Below are positions 25,601 through 35,815 of a stretch of 64,000 bases of DNA, in pieces. The notes beneath the pieces are model-generated. The model searched no databases, had not been told where the DNA came from, and worked only from the letters and a program-made list of their open reading frames with translations. Made by a program: the position numbers and the translations under genes. The stretch's first letter is position 1. Every line of letters starts with the position of its first letter. This DNA is from Acanthococcus lagerstroemiae (Eukaryota > Arthropoda > Insecta > Hemiptera > Eriococcidae): NCBI GenBank assembly GCA_031841125.1, contig CM063111.1, positions 56,047,535-56,111,534 on the forward strand. Direction: 5' to 3'.

Positions 25601-28600
25601 TCATCTTTTTGGAATTTCGAAAATTTTGAAAATTTCTCTATACTAACTAACATCAGGCATTTTTTTGGGCGAAAAAATTTTCCGAGAGCTTCGGGGCCCG
25701 GACCCGGCGAAATAGATTCGAAATGCCGAGACGAATTCACAACCGTCGTCAAAAACTATTCACAGGCTCTTTCTGACCGAGTATAGACCCCGCCCCCAGT
25801 TTAACCACTTTTTGACTGTATCTCGTCAACGGTGGGTCAGCGCCTGATTTGGTCGACGAATCCGAACTCAGCGCGAAAAATTGAGTAGGAGTTTGTGGTT
25901 ATTTCATCTTGTTTGAATTTAGAAAATTTAGAAAATTTCTCCATACTTTTATACATCAGGCATTTTTTTGGGCGAAAAAATTTTCCGAGGGCTTCGGGGC
26001 GCAGACCCGGTGAAATCTATTCGAAATAACGAGTCGAATTCAGAAGCGTCGTCAAAAACTATTCACAGGCTCTTTCTGACCGAGTATAAACCCCGCCCCC
26101 AGTTTAACCATTTTTTGACTGTATCTCGTCAACGGTGGGTCAGCGCCTGATTTGGTCGACGAATCCGAACTCAGCGCGAAAAATTGAGTAGGAGTTTGTG
26201 GTTATTTCATCTTGTTTGAATTTAGAAAATTTAGAAAATTTCTCCATACTTATACATCAGGCATTTTTTTGGGCGAAAAAATTTTCCGAGGGCTTCGGGG
26301 CGCAGACCCGGCGAAATCTATTCGAAATAACGAGTCGAATTCAGAAGCGTCGTCAAAATTGATTCACAGGCTATATCTGACCCAGTATAGACCCCGCCCC
26401 CTGTGTAACCACATTTTTGACTGTATCTCGGCAACGGAGTACCAGCGCCTGATTTGGTCGACGAATTCGAACTCAGCGCAAAAAATTGAGTCAAAAACAG
26501 TCTTTAATTCAAAATTTTTAATTTTTTCGGATTTTGAAAATTTCTCAAAATTACATCATGTCTTTTTTCAGGCAAAAATATTTTCGGAGAGATTCGGCGT
26601 CGGCGTTGGTGCTAGTTACTCAGTTTTTCGAGACGAATTTGAATCTGTCGTCAAAATTGAGCTGCAGTCATTTTTTCACGCAAATTGACCAATACTTCCA
26701 CCTGTTACGAGTGTATCCCGAGAACGTAGCGTCCCTGCCGAATTTGAACACCCAATTCAAACTCACCGTGAAAAATTGGTTCAAAACAGTCTTTATTTCA
26801 AGATTTTTGGTTTTTTCGAATTTTGAAAATTTCTTCATACTATAATATATACATCATGTCGTTTTTGGGGCCACAAAATTTTTGGTGAGCTTCGGCGTTG
26901 TCGCGTGTGCTAATTTCTCAATTTTTCGAGGCGAATTCAAATCCGTTGTCAAAATTGAGCAACACTCATTTTTTCACCCAAGTTGACCAATTTTTCCAAC
27001 GTTATCGAGGGTATCTTGAGAACGGAGCGTCGCCGCGAAATTTGAACGCCGAATTCGAACTGATCGTAAACAATTGAGTCGAAGATCTCGGATAATTTTT
27101 TCGCCAAAAATAATTCCTGATGTATAGTATGGAGAAATTTTAAGAATTTTCGAATTTCTAAAATACTGAGATAGCTACCTTATCCTACTAAATGTTTCGC
27201 GCCGAGTTCGAATTCGTCGACCAAATCAGACGTTGACCCTCCGTTGCCGAGATACGGTCAAAAATGTGGTTATAATGGGGGCAGGGGCTATACTGGGTCA
27301 GAAATAGCCCGTGAATCCATTTTGACGACGGTTCTGAATTCGTCTCGGCAATTTGATCCTATTTCGCCGGATCCGGGCCCCGTAAGTATGGAGAAATTTT
27401 CAAAATTTTCGAAATTCCAAATAGATGAGATAACAACAAATTCTTACTCAATTATTCGCGTTGAGTTCGAATTCGTCGACCAAAGCAGGCGCTGACCCTC
27501 CGTTAGCGAGATACAGTCACAAATGTGGTTACACTGTGGCGGGGGCTATACTGGGTCAGAAATAGCCTGTGAATCAATTTTGACGACGGTTCTGAATTCG
27601 TCTCGGCATTTCGATTCTATTTCGCCGGATCCGGGCACCGGAACTCTCGGAAAATTTTTTCGCCCTTAAAAATGCCTGATGTACGTATGGAGAAATGTTC
27701 AAAATTATCGAAATTCCAAAAAGATGAGATAACAACCAATTCTTCCTAAATTTTTCGCGCTGAGTTCGAATTCGTCGACCAAATCAGGCGTTGGTACTCC
27801 GTTGCCGAGATACAGTCAAAAATGTGGTTACACTGGGGGTGGGGTCTATACTGGGTCAGAAATAGCCTGTGAATCAATTTTGACGACGCTTCTGAATTCG
27901 ACTCGTTATTTCGAATAGATTTCGCCGGGTCTGCGCCCCGAAGCCCTCGGAAAATTTTTTCGTCCAAAAAAATGCCTGATGTATAAGTATGGAGAAATTT
28001 TCTAAATTTTCTAAATTCAAACAAGATGAGATAACCACAAACTCCTACTCAATTTTTCGCGCTGAGTTCGGATTCGTCGACCAAATCAGGCGCTGACCCA
28101 CCGTTGACGAGATACAGTCAAAAAGTGGTTAAACTGGGGGCGGGGTCTATACTCGGTCAGAAAGAGCCTGTGAATAGTTTTTGACGACGCTTCTGAATTC
28201 GACTCGTTATTTCGATTCTATTTCGCCGGATTCGGGCCACGAAGCTCTCGGAAAATTTTCTCGCCCAAAAGAATGCCTGACGTATACATGTGGTATGGAA
28301 CAATTTTCAAAATTTTCGAAACCGAGAACTGTGATCTCGCGTGAAATCATAAGTTCATAGAAAATAAATGCATTTTGAAGGAAAAAGGAGTTGTTATCGT
28401 CATAAGAATTCATAGAATACCTCGCATCAGTTTTCGCAGGATCGACATCGGGACTAGTATTCGAACGGTTGCCCCTACAGGGGGATCGGGGAATGTAACA
28501 TTAGAATGTCCTTTCATTCTCTTTTTTTGTCTTAACAAAGAAGTCTTAGCACCTTCTCTCTCCTTCACTATCGCATCGCTCTTCCTCTTCAACATTGCTG

Positions 28601-31600
28601 TGGTACCCCACATTCTTCTTCAGTGATGGTCATAGTGCCGTCCTCTTGAGTTCCCACGTCCTCTTTTTCAGAGGCATCTTCCTCGTTTACAATGAGTTCC
28701 TCTTCGTTTGTTCAGCAGTGTTCTTGAGGAATCACGATTTCGTCTCTGGTATTGGCAGGCATTTCACCAGACGCTTACGCAGATAAACGACTGTATTATA
28801 ATTTTTAGGATCTTAATAAATATTAATTGTGTAAATTTGAATGTCACGCGGGCAATATTTTGTTTTGTTCACACATAGCCTAAAGATAGTAGGCAGTTCG
28901 TAAACGGTCTAGGGAGTTTTGTTAAGCCAAGAGCTCTATTTACAATCTGCCCGCGGTTTATAAACTACCTAGGCTGTTTATAAACTGACGGAATTTACAG
29001 ACTGCCGGTAACATATCCATTACTATGAATACAGGACTAACAAAAAGAAATCGTAGGGAACTCCACTGAAGATGGCATAACAGCCGAAAGCGCTATGGAC
29101 AACAGAAAAAAAAGTGAATTGGCACACCCTAAAAACAGAATATTACCAAGTTCACTCACACTCCAACATGGACACTAAACATAAGAGATGGAAAACTCAA
29201 AGAGATAAGCCCTGATGAAAGCAAGGGGAAAGTATATCAGTATCCTCCCCTGGAGATGTGTCTGCACCACCACAACTATGATGGCGAACTCACAAAGTAA
29301 ATAATAATTGCGGACGTAAAGAGTCTCCCATTCGGACGTGCGAGGGGAGACTACCTGGTGAGAAACTACTAGAATTGAGAATGGGGACATGGAATGTAAG
29401 GACATTCAATGAGGTAGGCAAATTAGAAAACTTAATGAAAGAGATGAAAACATCAAAATTAGATATAATAGGCATTAGTCAAGTGAGACGACCAGAGGGA
29501 AAATAATGATTTTTGGAACGGGGGGGGGGGAGTATAGAATAATAATTAATACAACAGAGAACGAGGACAAACAGGCGTAGCTATTATCATGAATAAGACT
29601 AGGGGATAGAGTGCGAAGTTATACCCAACATAGTGAGGGGAAAATTGTAATCTCTAATAAAGGAGATGGAACTGAATTGAGTACTCCATTAATTTCTTCA
29701 TAGATTTTTTTCTATCGCTTCTTCACTATAACTTACCAAAAAGTAGTCTTGTAAGCCGAGCAATTTGGGTTTGTTCAGGCCGTCCAGCGCTAGTATCGAC
29801 TACTCTTATCAGCGACCAAAACATGAAGTTTTTGACACGTGCAGCAAAATTTTGGAATCTAGGTATGAAAATAGTCTTAATCGAAAGAAAATTCTTTGTT
29901 CGAAAAATTCTTTTCTCTTTAAATACTTTAAAAACGTCTTACTTTTCGAGATATTTCAATTTTAATGAGTATGTACATTAATGGGGGGAGATGCATAGAT
30001 TCACGTTTTCGTCCTTATCACTAGTGCTTGATTATATCGCTATCTGACAGATGGACGGGCCGAATAGAATGTCTACCAAATTTGGAAATGAAAAATATTG
30101 GACTTTTTATTGGACCATTTCAAACGTCTAATCACAACTAAGACAGGCACGCCCATGAAAAATTTTAATATTTTTTCGCTGACAGAATGTTCTCGTTTCC
30201 AGAACTGACCCTTTCTCACCCTTTCTCAAATAATGTATCCAATAAAGTTTTCCACAACACTGAAAATATTATTATACTTATTTCTTTATTTTTCTATATA
30301 TATATATATTTTTTTTTTTCTTGGACCAATATTAAAATTATTGGACTTTCATTAGATTTATTGGACACATTGAACCGGTAGACACCCTGCAATTTATTTA
30401 ATTGAAAAAATGAATGAAAGGAATCAGGTTGTGAAAATACAAGGGGAGACGGTTTTAGAATGACAAAATTCACCGACGATATTGCAATAGTGGAAAAAAG
30501 AATAGAAAAACTAAAAGAAAGCGTTGAAAAAGTTGGATGAAAAGTTGAAAATAAAATATAAAATGAATACTGCTTATGAATAAGAATAAAACAAAAATGA
30601 TGGCAGTCAGTAAATGGGAACAGAATAATTCAATAAATACGGAAATAGAAGGCGAAAAAATAAAAAAAGTAAAGGAATTTAAATACTTAGGTAATCTGAT
30701 AAAGCAAGATGGAAGAAGTAAAACAAAAATAAAAAGCAGATAGTACAAGCTAAAAAAGCTTTTTTTTTTTTCAAAAAGGGGACGCATTTAGAGCAAACAT
30801 AGATTTGAATGTGAGACTGAGATTTCTTCAAACGTACATTTGGAGTACATATATATATAGCATTGTACGGATGTGAAACCTAAACAATAGGAACACCAAG
30901 AAAGAAAAAGGATAGAAGCTTTTCAAAGTGTAATGCTATCGGAGAATGTAGAAAATCAATTGTATAGAAAAAATCAGGAATAAGGAAATTTTGAGGGGAA
31001 TAGGAAGGGGAAAATTTGAAATATAAAGAGAAGAGTCAAAATGCTAGGCCATGCTAGGCCATACTATGACATCCAGAAATATTGTTATTATTGTTAGAGG
31101 GAATGGTTGAAGGGGGAAAACAGGAAGATAAAGAATGAGCTATAAACAGCAGTTAATGAAAGATGTAAGTGTAAATCCTTCTCAGAAATTAAAAGATTGG
31201 CACAGGAAAGAGAGAAGTGAAGAGACCCAACCTACTAGTCGAGAAACTAAGGGAATCATCGTCATCATTATCATGTTTCATGAATTTTTGCTACTGATTT
31301 GACCTCAAGATCAAAACTTGACCAACTACAAAACGATGCATACTAATAGGACAGAATTTCATTTGCAATGTCTTCATCCTACATGCACTCAAAAATTGGA
31401 AGGAGGAGTTATTAGGGAGTGATTCTCTTTCCATTGCAGATGCTGCAAATGGAAGTATCGGAGACATTGCTAAGAATTACTGTTGCTGTTGCAGTTGTAG
31501 TGATGAATCATAGTAGTGCACGGGGATGAAATTATGGGAAGGGGGAGGATAACCCCCAATAATTTGGCAGTCAGCAAATTTTGAAACAGTTCATTTGAAT

Positions 31601-32413
31601 TTTTTACTTTTTAAGAACGTTTGTTTGTTTGATCTTTTTTTTAAATAAAAAATATTTTGATTGAAAAGCCGGAAAATTTTCAAATTTTTACCAATTTTAT
31701 CAGCAAATTTTTAGTTTTCAAAAAATTGTTGTCGGCAAATTTTTCTTCTCCCCCCCCCCTTCTAGAAAAAAACTGAAAGTCAAGTTTCGTCTCTGGTAGT
31801 GCACCTGGTATCTGAAGTACCAGCGGGTTGAGTAGCTGAAGTAATGAGAGGGTTAAATACTTTGCAGTTGAAGTTACAGACAAGGTGACTGGAGTGCAAC
31901 CGAAGACAGTTGAGTCTGTTAGTCAAGTAATGTTGAGGCAGTTGTTGGCAAGAAAACGCTCGTTACCGAACTGGAAGTGACGATGGATTAAGTTCGTTTT
32001 TTGAGGGACACGGTTGAAGATATGTAGGCCTAGCTTAGCTTAGCATAAGCCTAGTTAGGCGGATCGAGATGTTCGCACCATGTTTAAAAACTTTTGCAGC
32101 ATGTGTTACGCTATCCATCCATCCGGCCAGAAGACCCGACGAAATTATTCTTCATGTACCTTTTTGGTGAGTTTTTGTACAAATAATAGTTCAAAAAAGA
32201 CCGAACCAGAATTTCGTAGTCTTACAGTACAGCAATTCTGAAATTTTCTCAACCTGGGTCGCTAAAACTGGCAATGCGGTCCAAAACTGAACCACACATT
32301 CGAATGCCGACAGTTGGCACTGGAAAGCCTCTAGCATCAGAGGATTTTATCTAAAACTCATTAAAGTCCGAAGACTGAACGTACGAAGCAACTGAGTACT
32401 TACTCTCCATCAT
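13286..32413 (-). CDS. HEXD: Hexosaminidase D (GH20), whole gene, seven coding exons
   Basis: Spliced CDS: 32413-32404, 20567-20182, 15387-14998, 14911-14663, 14570-14329, 14239-13905, 13623-13286 (1950 nt, 649 residues; phases agree at every junction). HEXD is a GH20 beta-hexosaminidase that removes terminal N-acetylgalactosamine or N-acetylglucosamine. Residues 1-28 are a short cytoplasmic-type head, about 29-44 a transmembrane helix (LLAVIVLTILLVICL), then a stem to about 132 and the catalytic domain. Visible family motifs are VHLDFKGAPPK (142-152), PAIQTFGHLEFVLK, HIGCDE (274-279, catalytic Asp278-Glu279), IIWDDM (W321) and GITGWQRYDH. The anchor suggests a type II, probably Golgi or secretory, location; vertebrate HEXD lacks it, so location is inference. 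The start is ATGATGGAG in the first coding exon, with a TAG in frame upstream. Exons are far richer in GC than introns. The 11.8-kb first coding intron holds satellite DNA. Identity is firm; the start is less so. Confidence 0.9.
13905..14239 (-). CDS. HEXD: HEXD coding exon 6
   Basis: Starts with G|TAC of the GWQRYDHF motif (acceptor TTCGCAG) and ends at donor AAAAG|GTGAGC, phase 1. Encodes residues 427-537, including LPASLPSLVVNLA and the Phe/Trp-containing WDQFSRCMF region. Confidence 0.9.
14329..14570 (-). CDS. HEXD: HEXD coding exon 5
   Basis: Acceptor TTTTGCAG before VWVYAEDVYRF; donor CAAAG|GTTCGT, phase 2. Encodes residues 346-425 plus part of 426. The TASAFKGAFGE and GIAITGWQR motifs match HEXD. 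Confidence 0.9.
14663..14911 (-). CDS. HEXD: HEXD coding exon 4, catalytic residues
   Basis: Acceptor GTTGCAG, donor ATG|GTTGGT, both phase 0. The 83 residues (263-345) carry HIGCDEVYHLGE, whose Asp-Glu pair is the GH20 substrate-assisted catalytic dyad, and IIWDDMLRHLP. Confidence 0.93.
14998..15387 (-). CDS. HEXD: HEXD coding exon 3
   Basis: Acceptor CTGCCGCAG|ATG, donor GACCAG|GTACGG, phase 0. Encodes residues 133-262 with VHLDFKGAPPK, LLEWEDMFPWE and PAIQTFGHLEFVLK. The leading ATG is an internal Met; a good acceptor abuts it and the preceding exon joins in phase. Confidence 0.92.
15870..16325 (-). mobile_element. LINE 3' fragment (non-LTR retrotransposon)
   Basis: The minus strand encodes the C-terminal end of an endonuclease/reverse-transcriptase polyprotein: YGAQTWSLTKNQL, KWKYAGHLAR and RGRPALRWRDEFR are typical of RTE-like LINE tails. 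It ends in a (TAAAA)-type A-rich tail toward 15870, and is truncated at its 5' end near 16325. It sits in the HEXD intron between coding exons 2 and 3, in the gene's orientation. A close relative runs off the window at 63925-64000. Confidence 0.8.
16711..17046. mobile_element. MITE-like element rich in GATCAGC
   Basis: The left end GGCGGACCCACACGAGGATG and the reverse complement of the right end share CCACRCGAGGATKATCAGC. The interior contains many GCTGATC/GATCAGC motifs. No clear target duplication. Intronic in HEXD. Confidence 0.5.
17047..19178. other. HEXD intron, low-grade repeats only
   Basis: Two adjacent ~140-base copies of a CCCAACT/TCAAAATTCCYAAGT/AAAGCAA block lie at about 17485-17730. 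The rest is AT-rich with no supported exon. The 136-residue minus frame at 17597-18007 overlaps this repeat and has no motif. Confidence 0.5.
19179..19567. mobile_element. MITE, 389 bp, 27-bp inverted ends
   Basis: GTGACCTGGAATCATAAAAT continuing to GTGCCTC at the left is inverted at 19541-19567 with one mismatch. An inner hairpin (CACAGATGTAC, 7-nt loop) lies at 19452-19480. Non-coding and intronic. Confidence 0.65.
20182..20567 (-). CDS. HEXD: HEXD coding exon 2, membrane anchor
   Basis: Acceptor TTCCACAG, donor CCCGAG|GTTAGT. It begins in phase 1, so it needs one base from an upstream exon, which the exon at 32404 supplies. Encodes the end of residue 4 to 132: a short head with WRRK, a hydrophobic helix, then a stem containing EPETEDVAGKAAALQQKSR. 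The positive residues before the helix favour type II topology. Reading upstream through the acceptor gives an open frame, but this is probably retained intron. Confidence 0.85.
20568..21412. other. HEXD intron 1, 3' part
   Basis: AT-rich and non-coding. A short patch at about 21190-21280 repeats the palindromic GATATCG/CGATATC motif and may be a truncated foldback element. Confidence 0.5.
21413..22445. repeat. ~150-bp tandem repeat with C-tracts
   Basis: Units contain GTGGCACAAATT, ATTTGTGCTAATTGTGCTC and ATGTTAGCCCCCCCC. Copies start near 21425, 21577, 22015, 22166 and 22313; unrelated sequence at about 21660-21960 interrupts the array. Confidence 0.8.
22450..27082. repeat. Higher-order satellite array, forward arm
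   Basis: Monomers of about 298, 258 and 303 bp share TTTTTGACTGTATCTCG, TCGACGAATTCGAACTCAGC, TTTCTCCATAC, CATCAGGCATTTTTTTGGGC and CCGAGACGAATTCA. Three monomers form an 861-bp higher-order unit: equivalent points fall near 22629, 23490 and 24350. One unit (24350-24951) lacks the 258-bp monomer and a full unit follows. From about 26480 monomers diverge strongly toward the orientation switch. Open frames of 60-158 residues inside are satellite translations, not genes. Intronic in HEXD. Confidence 0.9.
27083..28320. repeat. Higher-order satellite array, inverted arm
   Basis: The same monomers run in the opposite orientation. The CCGTTGCCGAGATAC landmark occurs near 27242, 27500, 27798 and 28101, i.e. 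spacings of 258, 298 and 303, the same set of monomer lengths as the forward arm. Array homology stops near 28320. Confidence 0.88.
28321..29050. other. HEXD intron 1, nothing firm
   Basis: No supported exon. On the minus strand about 28600-28780 reads as an acidic Glu/Asp-rich frame (EEELIVNEEDASEKED) interrupted by stops. It may be a decayed coding remnant but is too weak to call. Confidence 0.4.
29055..29175 (+). repeat. Dispersed repeat of the hairpin family (single arm)
   Basis: Contains GGCATAACAGCCGAAAGCGC followed by GTGAATTGGCACACCCTA, ACCAAGTTCACTCACACTCC and GGACACTAAA. The same block forms the right arms at 43344-43473 and 60226-60372. Confidence 0.75.
29062..29099 (+). ncRNA. 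Hammerhead-ribozyme-like motif (candidate)
   Basis: Order of elements as in a type I hammerhead: stem I TCCA, core CTGAAGA, an extra T, stem II GGC-ATAACA-GCC, GAAA, self-complementary AGCGCT as stem III, A as the cleavage-site base, then TGGA closing stem I. The extra T next to stem II departs from the usual consensus. Penelope-like elements are known to carry such motifs; activity is untested. Confidence 0.4.
29340..31260 (+). mobile_element. Decayed LINE (endonuclease and RT remnants)
   Basis: At about 29378-29505 the plus strand reads LRMGTWNVRTFNEVGKLENL then DIIGISQVRR, the start of an APE-type endonuclease domain. From about 30465 it reads TKFTDDIAIV (a relic of the FADD catalytic box), then KVKEFKYLGNLIKQDGR, and near 30860 LYGCET, all RT-tail landmarks, separated by many stops and frameshifts. 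The middle of the element is deleted. Dead copy on the strand opposite to HEXD. Confidence 0.7.
31261..32403. other. HEXD intron 1, 5' part, nothing recognised
   Basis: AT-rich, no supported exon. The HEXD donor GA|GTAAGTA lies at its right edge. Confidence 0.5.
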
Positions 32414-32526
32414 AGTGAAGCAATAAAACGTCAATCGCGATATCACCGCCTGATTGGTTTCTGTCCTCCTTCGATTCACGTCGACCGCGAACTACGTGCG
32501 TCCGGACATTTTCCACCTTCCATTCT
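32404..32526 (-). CDS. HEXD: HEXD first coding exon (5' UTR plus start)
   Basis: 123 nt between a strong acceptor (TTTTGGTTTCAG) and a consensus donor (GAGA|GTAAGTA). Only the last 10 nt code: ATG ATG GAG A at 32413-32404, phase 1, exactly what coding exon 2 requires; the junction codon is Ser. In the ATG frame a TAG lies about 90 nt upstream within the exon, so this is the first usable start. The acceptor implies a further non-coding exon at higher coordinates. A rival frame is open through the exon, but it ends in phase 2 and would not join exon 2. Confidence 0.7.
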
Positions 32527-33784
32527 CTGAAACCAAAACAGCAACCCACATCGAACGCTGTAGTAATTATATACTGTATTGTTATTATTATATCATCATT
32601 TAAAATAAAAAAGAAAGAAAGAAAAAAGTAAACCATTACTCTTCGGTTTTTGTCGCAAATACTGCGAACAAGCGGGTATTTGGCACATCCGCATATATGT
32701 ATATACAATAATGCTAATTTACTCATTTACACCGTTACACGTATCTTTTCCTCATTTTTCCCTTATTTTTTCTTCATCTTTCTTTCTGCCTCTCCATTTT
32801 TTGTCTTCTACCTTCAATAATATAAATTATATGGTGTAACGGACAAGCGTCAATCGTCACTCGTCACATCCAACATCTCATTATTTGCTGTTCGCACGAT
32901 GCGTATTGTATAGGCTGTACGCATACTCGTGCACACAAATTCGTATATATCTTATTCCACTTTTTTCCGGCCCCCTTGCTCCCTAGTCTCTGCCTCCCTC
33001 GCCCCCTCAACATAGCCGAATTTCGTTAACAAACATATATCGTACCGAAGCTGCCGATCTGATACACATACTTCGTTTATTATTTACTACATTTAATAGT
33101 ATGTACTTTTAATGGCGTATCGAATTCCAACTATCCCGAGCAAATGTCACAGATATTTTTCACATTAAAATATTTCTCGCTCGTTGCGAACATACGGATA
33201 CAATTTTTTTTTTCGCCTTTCCACATTTTTCTTGTATTATTTTTCTCGTGTCACCTTTCCACACATGCTCGATGTTCTAACTGCGCGGCAGCCGGGAAGC
33301 AACTCCAGTGCGCGACCTTAATATACTATTACAGCACAGTACCTAATGCAGTCTGTGAATTTGCCGCCCCGCTGTTTCCATTTCCGCGGGCGCAATATGT
33401 TAATCGTCGCTGCAGTGTCTGTAATGAGATCCTCTAGGTCTCAAGAAATCCGGCAGACACTCAACACCACACCAGCAAATGGCCCGGCAACTGCATACTC
33501 AGCCACTGCTTTTCACTTTTGCCTGCTCCAGTCGCCCCAGTCGCCAATAAATCAGGATGTGGAGCTGCATTTCAGTTCAGAAAGGTGAAAAAAGTGACTG
33601 GGTAAACTCCAAACGTAATCAAAAAAAAAAAAAATTTCAACCTTAACTCAATGAGTAGACCTCGTGTTCAACACTATGCGCTACTGAATCACTGAACCAG
33701 ATCTTCATGTTCACATTCCATAAAATAACATCATTGCTAGGCAAAATTACAATCACAAAACTGATGATGACCTTACAGCTAAAC
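32527..33784. other. Upstream of the HEXD start exon, nothing recognised
   Basis: Less repetitive than its surroundings, with T-rich low complexity around 32750-33250. No motif-bearing frame. It may contain HEXD 5' intron or regulatory sequence. Confidence 0.4.
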
Positions 33785-35815
33785 AACCCACATTATCAGC
33801 TGGGGACATCACTGTCAGACAAACCAGTTTTAGGAACTATAGAAAGATAACCGAGTTTGGAAGCTATAGAAAAACAGGAAACTATAGTCCTGTCATCATG
33901 CAACTGGGAATGTCACTATCAAACAAACCAGTTTTAGTAACAATAGAAAGATAACTGGGTTTGGTAACTACAGAAAAACAATACAAGTCTTGTGATCATG
34001 CAGCTGGGGATGTCACTGTCAGACAAACCAGTTTTAGGAATGGAGTTCCCCCACGAATCCGAAGTTACCATCTTCCAGTACCTGAATACATAAGCAGAAA
34101 GCAAGATTCAGAATTATTAAGTAAACGACTAAAAGACGATTCATGTCGCAGTTTGTTGTTGGAAAAATCACAACCGAAATTGAAATACTAATGAGTAATG
34201 GCTGACAAAATTATTCACAAATGAAACACTTGTATGAAATTACCTAGTAGTACAGTCGACGCTCGATAATTCGAAAATCTTGATAATTTGTACTAAACCT
34301 CCATTCCCTTGAGAAAATCGCTATAATTTGAACACAATCAATGCATTTTGGTCCCCTCGATAATATTCGAATTAATTTTTCTCGAAAAACGCTCGATAAT
34401 TTGTTCAACACCCGCTTGTCAGCTATGTAATTTGTACGTCGGTGATTGGTCTACCCTCTTGCCAGTACTTAGGTGTGCATGAGAGAGCCTGTTTGTTTGT
34501 GCAATGAGCATGAATTGGTACACTGTACATCGGTTTTTGTACTAATATGTATACATTTTCTCCTTCAGTATGCATGTATTTCTTGTTTTAACTGCACGTC
34601 ATACCGTTCCATATTAAATCTCGAAACATTTGTAAAAAATTTTTGCCTTGTCGCCCTGCAAACTTTCAATAATTTGAAAATCGCGATAATTTGTATAATT
34701 CCTCTAGTTTCCTGAGTTTCGAATTATCGAGCATCGACTGTATAACAGAAAGATAATTGGGTTTGGAAACTACAGAAAAACAAGGCAGTCTTGTAATCAT
34801 GCAGCTGGGGATGTCACTGACAGACAAACCAGTTTTATGAACTATACAAAAATAACCGAGTTTGGAAGCTTTTGAAAAACAAGAAACTACAGTCTTATCA
34901 TTACACAGCTGGAAATATCACTATCAGACAAACCGGTTTTAGCAACTATAGAAAGATAACTGGGTTTGGAAACTGCGGAAAAACTAGGCAGTCTTGTGAT
35001 CATGCAGCTGGGGATGTCACTGACAGACAAACCAGTTTTATGAACTATACAAAAATAACCGAGTTTGGAAGCTTCTGAAAAACAAGAAACTACAGTCTTA
35101 TCATTACACAGCGGAAATATCACTATCAGACAAACCGGTTTTAGCAACTATAGAAAGATAACTGGGTTTGGAAACAGCGGAATAACTAGGCAGTCTTGTG
35201 ATCATGCAGCTGGGGATGTCACTGTCAGACAAATCAGTGTTAGGAACAGAGTTCCACCACAAATCCGAAGTTACCACCTTCCAGTACCGGAATAGATACA
35301 GGCAGAAAGCAAGATTCAGCATTTTTAAGAAAACGACTAAAAGACGATTCATGTCGCAGTTTGTTGTTGGAAAAATCACAACCAAACTTGAAATACTAAT
35401 GAGTAATGGCTGACGAAATTATTCACAAATGAAACACTTGTATGAAATTACCTAGTAGTATAATAGAAAGATAACTGTGTTTGGAGACTACAGAAAAACA
35501 AGGCAGTCTTGTGATCATGCAGCTGGGGATGTCACTGTCAGACAAACCAGTTTTAGGACCTATAGAAAGATAACCGAGTTTGGAAGCTTCAGAAAAATAA
35601 GAAACTACAGTCTCATCATTACTCAACTGGGAATATCACTATCAGACAAACCGGTTTTAGCAACTATAGAAAGATAACCGAGTTTGGAAGGTATAGAAAA
35701 ATAGTAAACTACAGTCTCATCATCATGCAACCGAGAATGTCACACAAACTGGTTTTGGAGATTATAGAATGATAACTGGGTTTGGAAACCACAGAAAAAG
35801 AGGGCAGTCTCGTTA
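33785..35815. repeat. Two-type ~100-bp tandem array with a duplicated block
   Basis: Units alternate between a CATGCAGCTGGGGATGTCAC type and an ACTGGGAATRTCACTATCAG type, each followed by CAGACAAACCAGTTTTAG, AACTATAGAAAGATAAC and GAGTTTGGAAGC. A longer block (GAGTTCC, ATCCGAAGTTACCA, AGCAAGATTCAG, GATTCATGTCGCAGTTTG) occurs at about 34035-34253 and 35240-35459. The first copy carries a DNA transposon; the second does not. Confidence 0.85.
34253..34740. mobile_element. pogo/Tigger-like MITE, 488 bp, TA target site
   Basis: Ends CAGTCGACGCTCGATAATTC and, reverse complemented, CAGTCGATGCTCGATAATTC. TA duplications flank it at 34251-34252 and 34741-34742. The ends match the CAGT...CTCGATAATTCGAA style of pogo-type elements of the Tc1/mariner superfamily. 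The paralogous block at about 35445-35475 shows the uninserted site (CCTAGTAGTATAATAGAAAG) with a single TA. The interior is rich in ATAATTTG and carries no transposase. Confidence 0.88.

Noticed and set aside
22341..28024. Many 60-158-residue frames on both strands with similar sequences
   Set aside because: They are the same satellite monomers read in different phases; similarity is at DNA level and appears on both strands.
32400..32726. 108-residue minus frame over the HEXD start exon
   Set aside because: It ends in a phase that cannot join coding exon 2; the ATGATG frame does.
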